Assembly (NCBI RefSeq): GCF_000741165.1
Contig: NZ_JGYN01000030.1
Span: 186,001 to 250,000, forward strand
Reading direction: 5' to 3'
Length of the DNA stretch: 64,000 nucleotides
Origin: Bifidobacterium biavatii DSM 23969
Lineage (GTDB): Bacteria; Actinomycetota; Actinomycetes; Actinomycetales; Bifidobacteriaceae
Made by a program: the position numbers and the translations under genes. Shown one piece after another: positions 52,956 through 61,592 of this stretch. The notes under the pieces are model-generated. The model ran no database searches. It was not told the origin of the DNA and was given only the letters and a program-made list of their open reading frames with translations. Within the stretch, counting starts at the first letter, position 1. Each line of letters starts with the position of its first letter.

Positions 52956-53738
52956 TCAGACCAGCAACGCCCCCGCCAGCAGCATGGCGGGGTAGAGCGC
53001 GTAGAACACCCACTTGGTCCACGGGCGTGCATAACCGAGGCGGCCGTTGCGGTAGTGCAGGAACGCGACGCCGATGCCCGGCGTGATGCAGGAAACCGCG
53101 CCGAGCAGGCCGGCCGTGAACATCATCGTGTTCTCGTGCTGGTTCAGGAAATAGAACACCATCACGAATGCAAGCGTGATCACGCCCGAGTACATCACCT
53201 GCTGGCTCACGCCGATACGCAGCAGCAGATTCCACAGCACGCCGGCCACAATCACCAGCGCGGTGAGCGTCCAGCGCGCGGCGCCCGCGTACTTGCGCCC
53301 GATCCAGTCGACCGCGACGAGCACGATGTACGCGAACACGAGTCCCCACATCGGATTGTGCGTGCGCGCGTCGAACCACTGACCGGTCATGATTTTGTCG
53401 TACGGCAGGCCGGCCACGGACGCGGCGACGAACAGCTGCGCCCAGTACCGCCAACGGTTGCGCGTGTGACGCCATCCGTCGAACAGCAGCCACGCGTAGA
53501 TCGGCACGGCGCACCACGACGCGATCTCGCACACCACGGCCACGGTGAGCGAGGTCATGTTGTCGGCCGTGGGAACGCCGAAGATCAGCGGCACGAGCGT
53601 GACGGACGCGACCGACAGCGCCATGAACACGGCGCCGATCACCTTGAGCCGGAACGCGCTCAGTCCCCCGCGCCGGTACCCTCCGGCGTCCGCGCGCTCC
53701 GCAGCCTTGCGAACCTTCGCCATCTCGATCTCGTTCAT
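52956..53738 (-). CDS. TraX-like integral membrane protein
   Basis: A 260-residue protein with about seven to eight hydrophobic helices. The pattern WRYWAQLFVAASVAGLPYDKIMTG, NPMWGLVFAYIVLVAVDW and the C-terminal LHYRNGRLGYARPWTKWVFYALYPAMLL matches the TraX family, named from F-pilin acetylation but found widely as putative membrane acyltransferases. Nothing conjugative lies nearby, so the role is unknown. ATG 53738 with GGAG upstream is preferred over GTG 53744. Confidence 0.75.
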   Translation of the reverse strand: MNEIEMAKVRKAAERADAGGYRRGGLSAFRLKVIGAVFMALSVASVTLVPLIFGVPTADNMTSLTVAVVCEIASWCAVPIYAWLLFDGWRHTRNRWRYWAQLFVAASVAGLPYDKIMTGQWFDARTHNPMWGLVFAYIVLVAVDWIGRKYAGAARWTLTALVIVAGVLWNLLLRIGVSQQVMYSGVITLAFVMVFYFLNQHENTMMFTAGLLGAVSCITPGIGVAFLHYRNGRLGYARPWTKWVFYALYPAMLLAGALLV

Positions 53739-53797
53739 GGTCACTCCGTTTCTGCTTCTTGGCCTGTGCCGGGCTTGAGCCGCTTGCCCTTATTGTC

Positions 53798-53847
53798 CTA
53801 GCTCCCCTTGTCAGGAAGCTGTCGCACGGTGGCTGAGGGGACGTCAC
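53798..53847 (-). repeat. Two-hairpin interspersed repeat, degenerate short form (copy 11)
   Basis: AGCTCCCCTTGTCAGG-AAGCTGTCGCACGGTGGCTGAGGGGACGTCA keeps the order of the short form in reverse orientation with a shortened first hairpin. It lies upstream of the TraX-like gene. The rest of 53739-54001 shows no feature. Confidence 0.65.
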
Positions 53848-54001
53848 AACCCATCCAACCCATCGCCACAAGTTCGGCAAAATAGCAGTCGACAACAACC
53901 AGCGACTGTCCACCGAGCCGTCACCGAACGCTCAACTCCCCCTGTCCAATAACGTTTGCACTGGCACATCGTCCCCGGCCCGATCCGGCCGGACGCCAAA
54001 A

Positions 54002-54874
54002 TCAGAGATTGAGGAACCGTAGGATTCCGGCATAGTCGGCGCCGGCCAGCGACAGCACCGCCGACTCGCACACGGCCGGATCGTCGGCCGGGGAAATCTC
54101 AGTGCGCAGGTATGCACCGTCGATGCCGGCCGAACGCGCGCCGCCGATGTCGCAGCGCGAGTCGTTGCCGACCATGAGCACGCGGTCCGCATCCAGTCCC
54201 TCATACGCGAGCGCGCGGCGGAAGATCTCGGCTCCCGGCTTGCGCACGCCCTCGTCGCTGGAGATGACGATGCGGTCGAGCGCCGCGTCCAGTCCGAGCC
54301 GTTCGAGTTCCGGCCGCGTGTAGCAGGTCTGCGCGTTGCTGACGAGGACAACGCGCAAACCCGCCTCGTGCAGCGTCTGCAGGAATTCCAACGCTCCCGG
54401 ATACAGGCGCAGCAGGCTCGTGCTCCCCTGCCGGAACGCCCACGCGAGCGCGCGGGCCGCGGCGGCGCGATCGTTTGCACCGTCTCGACCGTCATCACCG
54501 CGGCCATCACCGTGACCGTCATCGAGATCGCCGCCGTCCAGCAGCGCTGCATACGCGGGCAGCAGGTCAGGTTCGGCCCACTCGCCGCGTTCGGCGCGCG
54601 CCGCGTCGACGATCGGCCGCGCAGCCGCGTCGAACCGCGCACGCAACCCGGCATTGCGATCGGCGCAATCGGTGCAATCATCAACACGACCATCATCGCA
54701 GCCATCATCGCAACCGCCGTAGCGGCCATCGCCGCAATCGTCGTCGTACGCGACGCCGTATCCGGCAAGCGCGTCCCGCAACGCGTCCCACGCCGCGTCG
54801 GACGATTCGTCCGTGCGAATGTCGATCAGCGTACCGTACAGGTCGAAGAACACGGCGTCGTAGCGCATCGTCAT
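54002..54874 (-). CDS. HAD-superfamily hydrolase with Asp/Cys/Gly-rich insert
   Basis: A 290-residue HAD hydrolase. Motif I is FFDLYGTLIDI (about residue 8), motif II VLVSNAQTCY (about 178), motif III the lysine in GVRKPGAEIFRRAL (about 210) and motif IV MVGNDSRCDIGGARSAGIDG (about 235), as in YjjG/haloacid-dehalogenase-like enzymes. The cap domain is interrupted by two low-complexity segments: an Asp/Cys/Gly-rich stretch at about residues 45-72 (CDDGCDD, DCTDCAD) and a Gly/Asp stretch at about 115-135. Start 54874 has AAAGG upstream. Monocistronic, substrate unknown. Confidence 0.87.
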   Translation of the reverse strand: MTMRYDAVFFDLYGTLIDIRTDESSDAAWDALRDALAGYGVAYDDDCGDGRYGGCDDGCDDGRVDDCTDCADRNAGLRARFDAAARPIVDAARAERGEWAEPDLLPAYAALLDGGDLDDGHGDGRGDDGRDGANDRAAAARALAWAFRQGSTSLLRLYPGALEFLQTLHEAGLRVVLVSNAQTCYTRPELERLGLDAALDRIVISSDEGVRKPGAEIFRRALAYEGLDADRVLMVGNDSRCDIGGARSAGIDGAYLRTEISPADDPAVCESAVLSLAGADYAGILRFLNL

Positions 54875-55038
54875 CTCATCCTTTCCTGGTCCGCGACCGG
54901 CCGCGACCGGTCGGCCCAATCGCACAGATTGCCGCGGCAAACGTACGTACCGCGGCAATCGGTATCATCGCGTCACATGTTGCGCCGCACGTTGCACCGC
55001 CTATCGCGGCACACGCCGAACGGCCGTCGCGGCAGCCG

Positions 55039-57084
55039 TCACGCCCTGCGCCACACCGTAAAGCTGTACGGCGGCAGCGGCAGCCGACGATCGGCGACCG
55101 CGGGCGCGGGCGCGTCGCCGGGCTCGTCGATCCCGTCCGCGCCGCTCGCGCCGACCGACCAGTACACGCACTGCCAACCGTTCGGCGCGATCTTCGCGAC
55201 CTCGCCGTACGGTCCAGGCAATTCCAGGTCGACGGTCGGCTGGTACTGTGTCTCGCCGGTCGGGTTGATGGCGATGCAGTCGTAGCCGACGCGGAACACG
55301 ACCGTTTCGTCCGTGCGCGGCACGATCATGCGCGCACCGCCGTAGTACGCCGGATTGCCGCGGCGCAGCGCGATGAGCGCGCCGTAATGGTCGACAAGCG
55401 ACGACAGCCGCTGCGCGCGCCGCCAATCGAGCTGGTTGAGTTCGACGGAGCTGGAGTACGAGTCGGAGTCGCCGTGCTTGGTGCGCGCGAACTCCTCGCC
55501 ACCGAGCAGGAACGGCACGCCGGCGGCCGAGAACACGATGCCCGCGGCGAGACGGTTGGCGCGCATCAGGTCGTCGCACGACGGATCGTCGGCCGAATAG
55601 TCGGTTTCGGACGGCATGCGGCGCAGGACGGCGCACAGCTTGTCCCACAGGGTCAGGTCATCGTGCGCGGAAACGTACTGGATGACCTGTCCGACGCTCG
55701 CGGATTCGCGCATCGTGCCGCGCCACGCGTCCACGGCGTGGCGGATGTCGTCGGCGTAGTCGGCGGCCGCGCCGGTCAGATAGCCGGGCACCCAGTTGTA
55801 GAAGATGTGGCCGCGCACGGCGTCGCGCGTCGAGTCGCAGAACGCACCGATGCGCGTGCTCAGGCGGTTCAGGCCGCGCTTGTCGGCGAGCACGGCGCCG
55901 GACTTGGGGTCGAGCGCGGTTTCGCGGGCCGCCCACGGTTCGCCGTGCATGAGGATGGTCGCGCCGCCCGGCAGCGAGTCGAGCGAGGCGCGCACCGCAT
56001 TCATGGTGTCCGTGTCGATGAGGCCCATGAGGTCGAAGCGGAAGCCGTCGATGTGGTATTCGCGCGCCCAGTACGTGACTGAGTCGACGATGTACTTGCG
56101 CATCATCGGATGCTCGCTGGCCACGTCGTTCGAGCACGCGGAGCCGTCGGAGAACGTGCCGTCGGCCTTGCGGCGCAGGCAGTAGCCGGGGATCATGCGC
56201 TCGAACCAGTTGTCGGTGGAGAACATGTGGTTGTAGACCACGTCCATGATGACCTTGATGCCGGCCGCGTGCAGTGCCTGGATCATCTGCTTGCATTCGC
56301 GGATGCGGGTCGCGCCGTCGAACGGGTCGGTGCTGTACGAGCCTTCCGGCACGTTGTAGTTGAGCGGATCGTAGCCCCAGTTGAACTTGCGTTCGGGCGA
56401 GCGGCGCGAGACGGTCTCGTCGATGGAGCCGTAGTCGTAGAACGGCATGAGCTGCACTGCGGTGACGCCGAGACGCTTGAGATACGCGACGCAGGTCGGG
56501 AATTCGCCCTTGCCGTCGACGCTGGAGTCGGGGTGCGTGAACGCGAGGTACGTGCCGCGATGCTCGTCCGGGATGCCGCTGTGCGGATCGTTGCTGAAGT
56601 CGCCGATGTGCGTCTCCCAGATGACCAGATCGCTGCCGTTGACGCGCGGACGGCGGTCCTTCGACCAGCCGGCCGGATCGGTGAGCGCGAGGTCGACGAC
56701 CATGCTGCGTCGGCCGTTCACGCCGGCCGCGCGCGCCCACGGATCGGCCGTGCGCGCGGACGAGCCGTCGGGGAAGCGCACGATGTAGTCGTAGTAGACG
56801 CCGTGGCCGATGCCGTCGCAACGGACGAGCCACGTGCCGTCGGCGCCCGGGGTCATGTCGTGGATCTCCTCCGGATCCTCAGCCTCCTCGTCGGATCCGG
56901 CGGCAAACAGGCGCAATGTCACGCCGCTGGCCGTAGGCGCCCACACGCGGAACGTGGCGCCCTTCTCGTCGGGGAATGCGCCAAGGTCCGTGTCGGTGTA
57001 GACCGGATAGTCGGGGCACGGCATGGCCATGTCGGCGGGGGTCGACTCGACCGCCGCCGGTGCGGGAACTGGTGATGTCATCAT
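55039..57084 (-). CDS. Type I pullulanase / alpha-1,6 debranching enzyme (GH13)
   Basis: A 681-residue cytoplasmic debranching enzyme that hydrolyses alpha-1,6 bonds in pullulan-like or branched maltodextrins. An N-terminal CBM48-like domain (about 30-150; GATFRVWAPTASGVTLRLF) precedes the GH13 barrel with the type I pullulanase signature YNWGYDPLNYNVPEGSYSTDP-like (FNWGYDPLNYNVPEGSY, about residue 245), VIMDVVYNHMF (about 290), nucleophile Asp in GFRFDLMGLID (about 355), Glu in LMHGEPW (about 385) and Asp in VSAHDDLTLWDK (about 475). It has no signal peptide. Start 57084 has AAGGAA upstream. Downstream of malEFG on the same strand, it acts on imported branched oligosaccharides. Confidence 0.95.
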   Translation of the reverse strand: MMTSPVPAPAAVESTPADMAMPCPDYPVYTDTDLGAFPDEKGATFRVWAPTASGVTLRLFAAGSDEEAEDPEEIHDMTPGADGTWLVRCDGIGHGVYYDYIVRFPDGSSARTADPWARAAGVNGRRSMVVDLALTDPAGWSKDRRPRVNGSDLVIWETHIGDFSNDPHSGIPDEHRGTYLAFTHPDSSVDGKGEFPTCVAYLKRLGVTAVQLMPFYDYGSIDETVSRRSPERKFNWGYDPLNYNVPEGSYSTDPFDGATRIRECKQMIQALHAAGIKVIMDVVYNHMFSTDNWFERMIPGYCLRRKADGTFSDGSACSNDVASEHPMMRKYIVDSVTYWAREYHIDGFRFDLMGLIDTDTMNAVRASLDSLPGGATILMHGEPWAARETALDPKSGAVLADKRGLNRLSTRIGAFCDSTRDAVRGHIFYNWVPGYLTGAAADYADDIRHAVDAWRGTMRESASVGQVIQYVSAHDDLTLWDKLCAVLRRMPSETDYSADDPSCDDLMRANRLAAGIVFSAAGVPFLLGGEEFARTKHGDSDSYSSSVELNQLDWRRAQRLSSLVDHYGALIALRRGNPAYYGGARMIVPRTDETVVFRVGYDCIAINPTGETQYQPTVDLELPGPYGEVAKIAPNGWQCVYWSVGASGADGIDEPGDAPAPAVADRRLPLPPYSFTVWRRA

Positions 57085-57217
57085 GGTTCCTTTCCTCACC
57101 TGACTCCCCTTCTCGCGGGGGAGTCCTCACCTGGTTGTGCTGGACTCCTCCCTTGCATGCTCCTATTCATGTTCGGTAGGAAGTACGTGTGTTGTGCGCT
57201 GTTTTTGGACGCAGCGA

Positions 57218-57262
57218 GGGGCAGCCAAGAGGCCACACCTCTTATGCCCTCTTGACTGCCCC
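57218..57262 (-). terminator. Hairpin after malG
   Basis: A 15-base stem (GGGGCAGCCAAGAGG with CCTCTTGACTGCCCC, one mismatch) about 60 bp past the malG stop on the minus strand. No T-run follows, so it may be a 3'-end stabiliser rather than a true terminator. A smaller GACTCCCC/GGGGAGTC hairpin lies at 57102-57125 before the pullulanase gene. Confidence 0.6.
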
Positions 57263-57321
57263 TGCCGTGTCCCTAGTGAAATTGGTTTGGCTTGTTGAGC
57301 GTTGTGTCGCTCGGTCCTTGA

Positions 57322-58218
57322 CTAGCCCTTAACCGAGCCCGCCATCGACTCCTGGTAGAAGCGCTGCATGACGATGAACAGGATCGCGATCGGGATGGAG
57401 ACGAGCACGGCGCCGGCCGCGAACTTCGCGAACCAGTTGTTGATGTACTCCTTCTGCAGCATGAGCCACAGGCCGAGCGAGACGGTGTAGTTGGTCTGCG
57501 TGCGGCAGATCACCTTCGCCATCACGAAGTCAAGCCACGGGGTCAGGAAGCCGATGATGGCCTGGTAGACGATCATGGGCTTGCAGATCGGGATGATGAT
57601 CTTGTAGAACACCTGGAAGCGAGTGCATCCGTCGAGCATGGCGGCCTCGTCGAGCGAGGTCGGGATGGTGTCCATGAAGCCCTTCATCACGTAGAAGCCT
57701 GCGCCGGAGCCGGCGGAGTAGACGAGGATCAGCGCGATGATCGACGTGTTGCCCTCGGTCAGGCCCATGGCCTTGAGGATGAAGTAGATGGCGGTCACGG
57801 CCATGATGCCCGGGAACATGCCGAGGATCAGGACCACGTTCATGAACGTCTTGCGGGTGCGGAAGCGCAGGCGGCTCATGCAGTACGCGACGGAGAGCAC
57901 GAAGAACATCGAGATGACGCACACGAAGCAGGCGACGACGAGCGTGTTCATGTACATGCGCGGGAAGTTCATGACCGTGCGGTCGGTGAGCAGCTGGATG
58001 TAGTTGTTGAGCGTGTACTCCTTCGGGAAGAACGTGCTCTGCGAGGGGGCCGTGTTCTTGTTGAAGCTTTCGGCGAACACCCACACCACCGGGATGATCC
58101 AGATGATCGCCATGACGGCGAGGAACAGGTGGGCGAACACGTCGCCCAGGATGCGGCGCTTGTGCGCGTCGTGGAGCAGGCCGTGCGACTGGGCCTTCTG
58201 AATGCTGTGATTACTCAC
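57322..58218 (-). CDS. malG: Maltose/maltodextrin ABC transporter permease MalG-like
   Basis: Inner-membrane permease of 298 residues with six helices. The EAA loop for ATPase docking is visible in IPTSLDEAAMLDGCTRFQVFYKIIIPICKP (about residue 190). The start overlaps the malF stop by four bases. The protein resembles MalG, including a VFAESFNKNTAPSQSTFFPKEYTLNNYIQLL N-terminal region after the first helix. Confidence 0.93.
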   Translation of the reverse strand: MSNHSIQKAQSHGLLHDAHKRRILGDVFAHLFLAVMAIIWIIPVVWVFAESFNKNTAPSQSTFFPKEYTLNNYIQLLTDRTVMNFPRMYMNTLVVACFVCVISMFFVLSVAYCMSRLRFRTRKTFMNVVLILGMFPGIMAVTAIYFILKAMGLTEGNTSIIALILVYSAGSGAGFYVMKGFMDTIPTSLDEAAMLDGCTRFQVFYKIIIPICKPMIVYQAIIGFLTPWLDFVMAKVICRTQTNYTVSLGLWLMLQKEYINNWFAKFAAGAVLVSIPIAILFIVMQRFYQESMAGSVKG

Positions 58219-59621
58219 CGGAATCCCTCCTCATTCTTGTAGGAACCGGAGCTGCGGTAGGTGATGAGCGACACCACCGCGAGCACGATGAAGGTCATGA
58301 TGCCGATGACGGCGCCGAGGTTGTAGTCGCCCTTGTCGACGGTCAGCTTGTACAGCCAGGTGATGAGCAGGTCGGTCTTGCCGGCGGACGCGCCGACCGG
58401 AACCGGGTCGCCTGCCGTGAGCAGGTAGATGACGTTGAAGTTGTTCACGTTGCCGGTGAACGTGGTGATCAGGTACGGCGTGAGCACGAAGAAGATGTAC
58501 GGCATGGTGATCTTGACGAAGATCTGCCACCAGTTCGCGCCGTCGATGCGCGCCGCCTCGTACAGATCGGCCGGGATGTTCTGCAGGATGCCGGTGATCT
58601 GCATGATCGTGTACGGGATGCCGATCCACAGATTGATGACGATGACGGTGACTCGCGCCCACGTCGCGTCGGTCAGGAACGGCAGCGGTCCGTCGATCAG
58701 GCCTGCGGATTCGAGCATGCGGTTGATGATGCCCTGCTGGCGGAGCATGGTGCGCATGACCAGCAGCGAGACGAACTGCGGCACGGCGATCGACATCGAG
58801 AACATCGCGCGCCAGAAGCCCTTGAAGCGGGTGGTCTTGCGGTTGATGATCATGGCGAAGAACATGCCGAAGAAGAAGTTCAGGAAGGTGGCGAAGAACG
58901 CCCACACGAGCGTCCAGATGAGCACCTGCACGAACAGCTGCGCGTTGACGGTGGCGCCCGCGCCGCCCGCGAACACCTGCTTGAACGTGTCGAAGCCGAC
59001 CCAGTCGAAGAGCACGACGTGGCTGTGGTCGTAGTTGGTGAACGCCATGGAGATCATGAAGATCAGCGGCAGCACGGTGAAGACGAGAATGCCGAGCGTC
59101 GGCAGGAACATGAGCAGTTCGTGGGCCTTGGCGTCCATCAGCGTGTTGATGTCGTCGTGCAGGCTCGGCGCCTTGCCGTTGGCCTTGGCGAGGCATTCGG
59201 CCTTGTACGCGCAGCGCAGGGACAGCGTCCACAGGTAGACGAACGCGATGATCGCGACGATCGTGCACACGCCGTACAGCAGGATAATGACCGAGTTGTC
59301 GCCGGCGGTGTATTCCCAGTAACCGTCGACGAGCACCTTGCCCTGCTTCTGCGTGCCGAGGCTGGGCAGCTTGCTGAGATAGCCCGCGCCGCTGGTGACC
59401 ATGAACGCGATGAACGCGATCTCGCCGGCCAGCAGCAGCAGGCCCTTGACGATTTGCTTGCGCGCGAGATTGCCCAAGCCGAACACGACCGCGGACAGCT
59501 TGGTCAGCGTATCGCCCTTGGTCAGCGCGGCCTTCACCGAATATGGCGAGGGAGCCACGTAATCGGCGCCCATTGCTTTGCTGCGCCTGATCTCTCGCGG
59601 AGAAAGGGTTGTCGTTGTCAT
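58215..59621 (-). CDS. malF: Maltose/maltodextrin ABC transporter permease MalF-like
   Basis: A 468-residue permease with about eight helices and the large extra N-terminal region typical of MalF. The docking loop IPADLYEAARIDGANWWQIFVKITMPYIFF lies at about residue 360. The N-terminal SKAMGADYVAPSPYSVKAALTKGD tail is cytoplasmic. The gap to malE (about 380 bp, 59622-60001) contains a hairpin that could lower expression relative to the binding protein. No MalK is encoded nearby. Confidence 0.93.
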   Translation of the reverse strand: MTTTTLSPREIRRSKAMGADYVAPSPYSVKAALTKGDTLTKLSAVVFGLGNLARKQIVKGLLLLAGEIAFIAFMVTSGAGYLSKLPSLGTQKQGKVLVDGYWEYTAGDNSVIILLYGVCTIVAIIAFVYLWTLSLRCAYKAECLAKANGKAPSLHDDINTLMDAKAHELLMFLPTLGILVFTVLPLIFMISMAFTNYDHSHVVLFDWVGFDTFKQVFAGGAGATVNAQLFVQVLIWTLVWAFFATFLNFFFGMFFAMIINRKTTRFKGFWRAMFSMSIAVPQFVSLLVMRTMLRQQGIINRMLESAGLIDGPLPFLTDATWARVTVIVINLWIGIPYTIMQITGILQNIPADLYEAARIDGANWWQIFVKITMPYIFFVLTPYLITTFTGNVNNFNVIYLLTAGDPVPVGASAGKTDLLITWLYKLTVDKGDYNLGAVIGIMTFIVLAVVSLITYRSSGSYKNEEGFR

Positions 59622-59873
59622 GAAACCCTACCGCCTCTCTGAACTTGCTTTCCTATTCCAAAAAACTGAATTGTTGCAATCGTTGTCTTGTCGGGTGCTT
59701 CCCTGCACTCCCCGATTGCGATTTCCTGCCTCCGCGTCGTTCCCCGCGCCGGCCTGCATGGGCCTTAAACCGCGCAAAGCCCGGGCGCCGGAGGATTTCC
59801 GGCACCCGAACTCTACGGGCAATGAAGGAGGAGAAGGAGAGGTAAGAATGGTGAAACCGCGGTGTTGGTGAGG

Positions 59874-59914
59874 CTGCCGGGCGGAAGCGCGGTTTCGGAG
59901 CAACCGCCCGGCAG
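59874..59914 (-). other. Intercistronic hairpin between malE and malF
   Basis: An 11-bp perfect stem (CTGCCGGGCGG with CCGCCCGGCAG) with a 19-base loop, 88 bp after malE. A second small stem (GTGCCGGA/TCCGGCGC) lies near 59785-59805. They probably set a higher malE to malF mRNA ratio. Confidence 0.6.
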
Positions 59915-60001
59915 TGGCGTACCTTATCGGACCCTCAAGTGGATATGGAATCGATATTCAATTATGAAGTCATGCGGTCTGATCCGCAGTCGGGACCGGA
60001 C

Positions 60002-61312
60002 TCACTCGGTCTTCGTCATCGCGGCGAGCAGCTTGGCGAAGTCCTGGGCCTTCTGGGCGGCGTTGGCTTCGGTGGTTTCCTTGTTCACGATGGAAGCGCC
60101 GTAGGCCTTGGCCGGATCCCACCAGTCACCCATGGCCGCGATGGACGGCTGCAGGATGGAGGTATTGGCGATGGTGTTGATCTGAGCCTGGGCGGCCGGA
60201 TCCTTGGCGATGGAGCCGAAGTCGGAACCGTTGCCCTCATAGTCGGCGAGGGAGTTGTCGGACGGCACCACGCCGCGCAGATCCCAGTGGAGCTTCTGAG
60301 CGTCGGAGGAGCCGAGGAAGGCGGCGAACTGGGCGGCAACCTTGGAGTTCTTGGCGTTCGGGTTGTAGGCGGCGGCCTTGGAGCCGGCGAAGGAGTCCAT
60401 CTGGTACTCCTGGCCGTCCACGGTGAACTTCGGCAGCTGCGCGGCGGCGTAGTTGTCGCCCAGGACCTTCTTGACGGCGGCGGCGTTCCACGTGCCGGAG
60501 AAGTAGGCGTGGACCTTGCCGTTGGTCAGGTTGTCGAGGCCGGAGGTGTCGTCGTCGTTGATGAAGTTGGCGTTGTTAGCCATCTTGACGAGATACTTAG
60601 TGGTGGCGGTCAGCTTATCGACGTCGATGGTGATGCCCTTGGAGGCGTCGGTCGGGTTGGAGTTGTCGCCGAAGAAGGTCAGGTCGGCGGACTTGGTGAA
60701 CCAGGAGGCCATGTTCCAGCCGTTGGTCATCGGGAAGGAGACGGCGGCCTTGGACAGCATGGTGTCCCAGTTCTTGACGTCGTCCGCGGAGAAGACGGAG
60801 GAGTCGTAGTACATGAACCAGGTGTTGGCGGTGTACGGCACACCGTAGAGCTTGCCGTCGGTGCCGGTCACGGAGTCGACGAGGACCTGGGAGTTCTGTT
60901 CCTTGACCTGATTGGCCTCGTTCTCGCCCAGCTCGCCGATGGCGCCAGCCTTGACCAGCGCGCCCAGCTGGTCGTTCGCGAACATGTAGACGTCGGCGGC
61001 GGCGGCCGGATCGGCGGTCACGGTCTTGGAAGCTTCGGCCTCGGAGACGACGTCGTTCTTCCACGTGATCTTGTAGTCCGGGTGCGCCTTCTCGAACGCG
61101 GCCTCAACCTGGGCCAGCCAGGAATCGGAACCGTCCGCGCCCTTGGCCTGGTCTTCCTGCGAGGCCCACACGCTCAGGGTGACATCCTCGGTGCCGCCGG
61201 AGGTGGTGGAGGAACCACCCTTGCTGGCGGTGTCGGAACCGCAGGCGGCGAGCGGGAGCAGCATGGCGGCGGCAGCAGTGAGGCCGATAGCCTTCTTCCA
61301 ATTGATCTTCAT
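60002..61312 (-). CDS. malE: Maltose/maltodextrin ABC transporter substrate-binding lipoprotein MalE-like
   Basis: A 436-residue lipoprotein (lipobox LAAC, Cys about residue 23) that captures maltose or maltodextrins outside the cell. It shows the family 1 pattern of MalE: VTLSVWASQEDQAKGADGSDSWLAQVEAAFEKAHPDYKITWKN, AAADVYMFANDQLGALVKAGAI, LYGVPYTANTWFMYYDSSVF, GKVHAYFSGTWNA and the C-terminal SIAAMGDWWDPAKAYG. Start 61312 has AGGAAAGGAAG upstream; the longer frame from 61420 lacks a signal peptide. Several LacI-type palindromes lie in the 280-bp gap to the divergent GH13 gene. Confidence 0.95.
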   Translation of the reverse strand: MKINWKKAIGLTAAAAMLLPLAACGSDTASKGGSSTTSGGTEDVTLSVWASQEDQAKGADGSDSWLAQVEAAFEKAHPDYKITWKNDVVSEAEASKTVTADPAAAADVYMFANDQLGALVKAGAIGELGENEANQVKEQNSQVLVDSVTGTDGKLYGVPYTANTWFMYYDSSVFSADDVKNWDTMLSKAAVSFPMTNGWNMASWFTKSADLTFFGDNSNPTDASKGITIDVDKLTATTKYLVKMANNANFINDDDTSGLDNLTNGKVHAYFSGTWNAAAVKKVLGDNYAAAQLPKFTVDGQEYQMDSFAGSKAAAYNPNAKNSKVAAQFAAFLGSSDAQKLHWDLRGVVPSDNSLADYEGNGSDFGSIAKDPAAQAQINTIANTSILQPSIAAMGDWWDPAKAYGASIVNKETTEANAAQKAQDFAKLLAAMTKTE

Positions 61313-61371
61313 CGATCTTCCTTTCCTGTGAAGACGCTTCAGCGCGTTTCGACGCTGATTTCTGTTCTGCA

Positions 61372-61386
61372 CTGCATACGTTGCAG
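61372..61386. promoter_or_regulatory. LacI-type operator 1 in the malE/GH13 divergent region
   Basis: CTGCA-TACGT-TGCAG is an interrupted palindrome 60 bp upstream of malE. A related CTGCATACGTTCAC site lies at 61407-61420. Confidence 0.55.
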
Positions 61387-61499
61387 ACCCCTTGCGAGAT
61401 CCGTTCCTGCATACGTTCACACCAGCGTGACCTTCACGTCCAATGATCGCTTATGCATTTCCTTGCAGCGCATCAGTGGTTCTTACTATAGCACCGACC

Positions 61500-61513
61500 T
61501 GCAAACGTTGGCA
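61500..61513. promoter_or_regulatory. LacI-type operator 2 in the malE/GH13 divergent region
   Basis: TGCAAACGTTGGCA, centred on AACGTT, is the closest match to the consensus TGCNAACGTTNGCA. TTGCAAACGACTGCC (61536-61550) and GCAAAACGTTCAA (61561-61573) lie closer to the GH13 start. Confidence 0.62.
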
Positions 61514-61592
61514 ACTTCCGCTGTTGCAAGTACAATTGCAAACGACTGCCGTACACCGCGGCAAAACGTTCAAAACACAAGGATTCTGAGTC

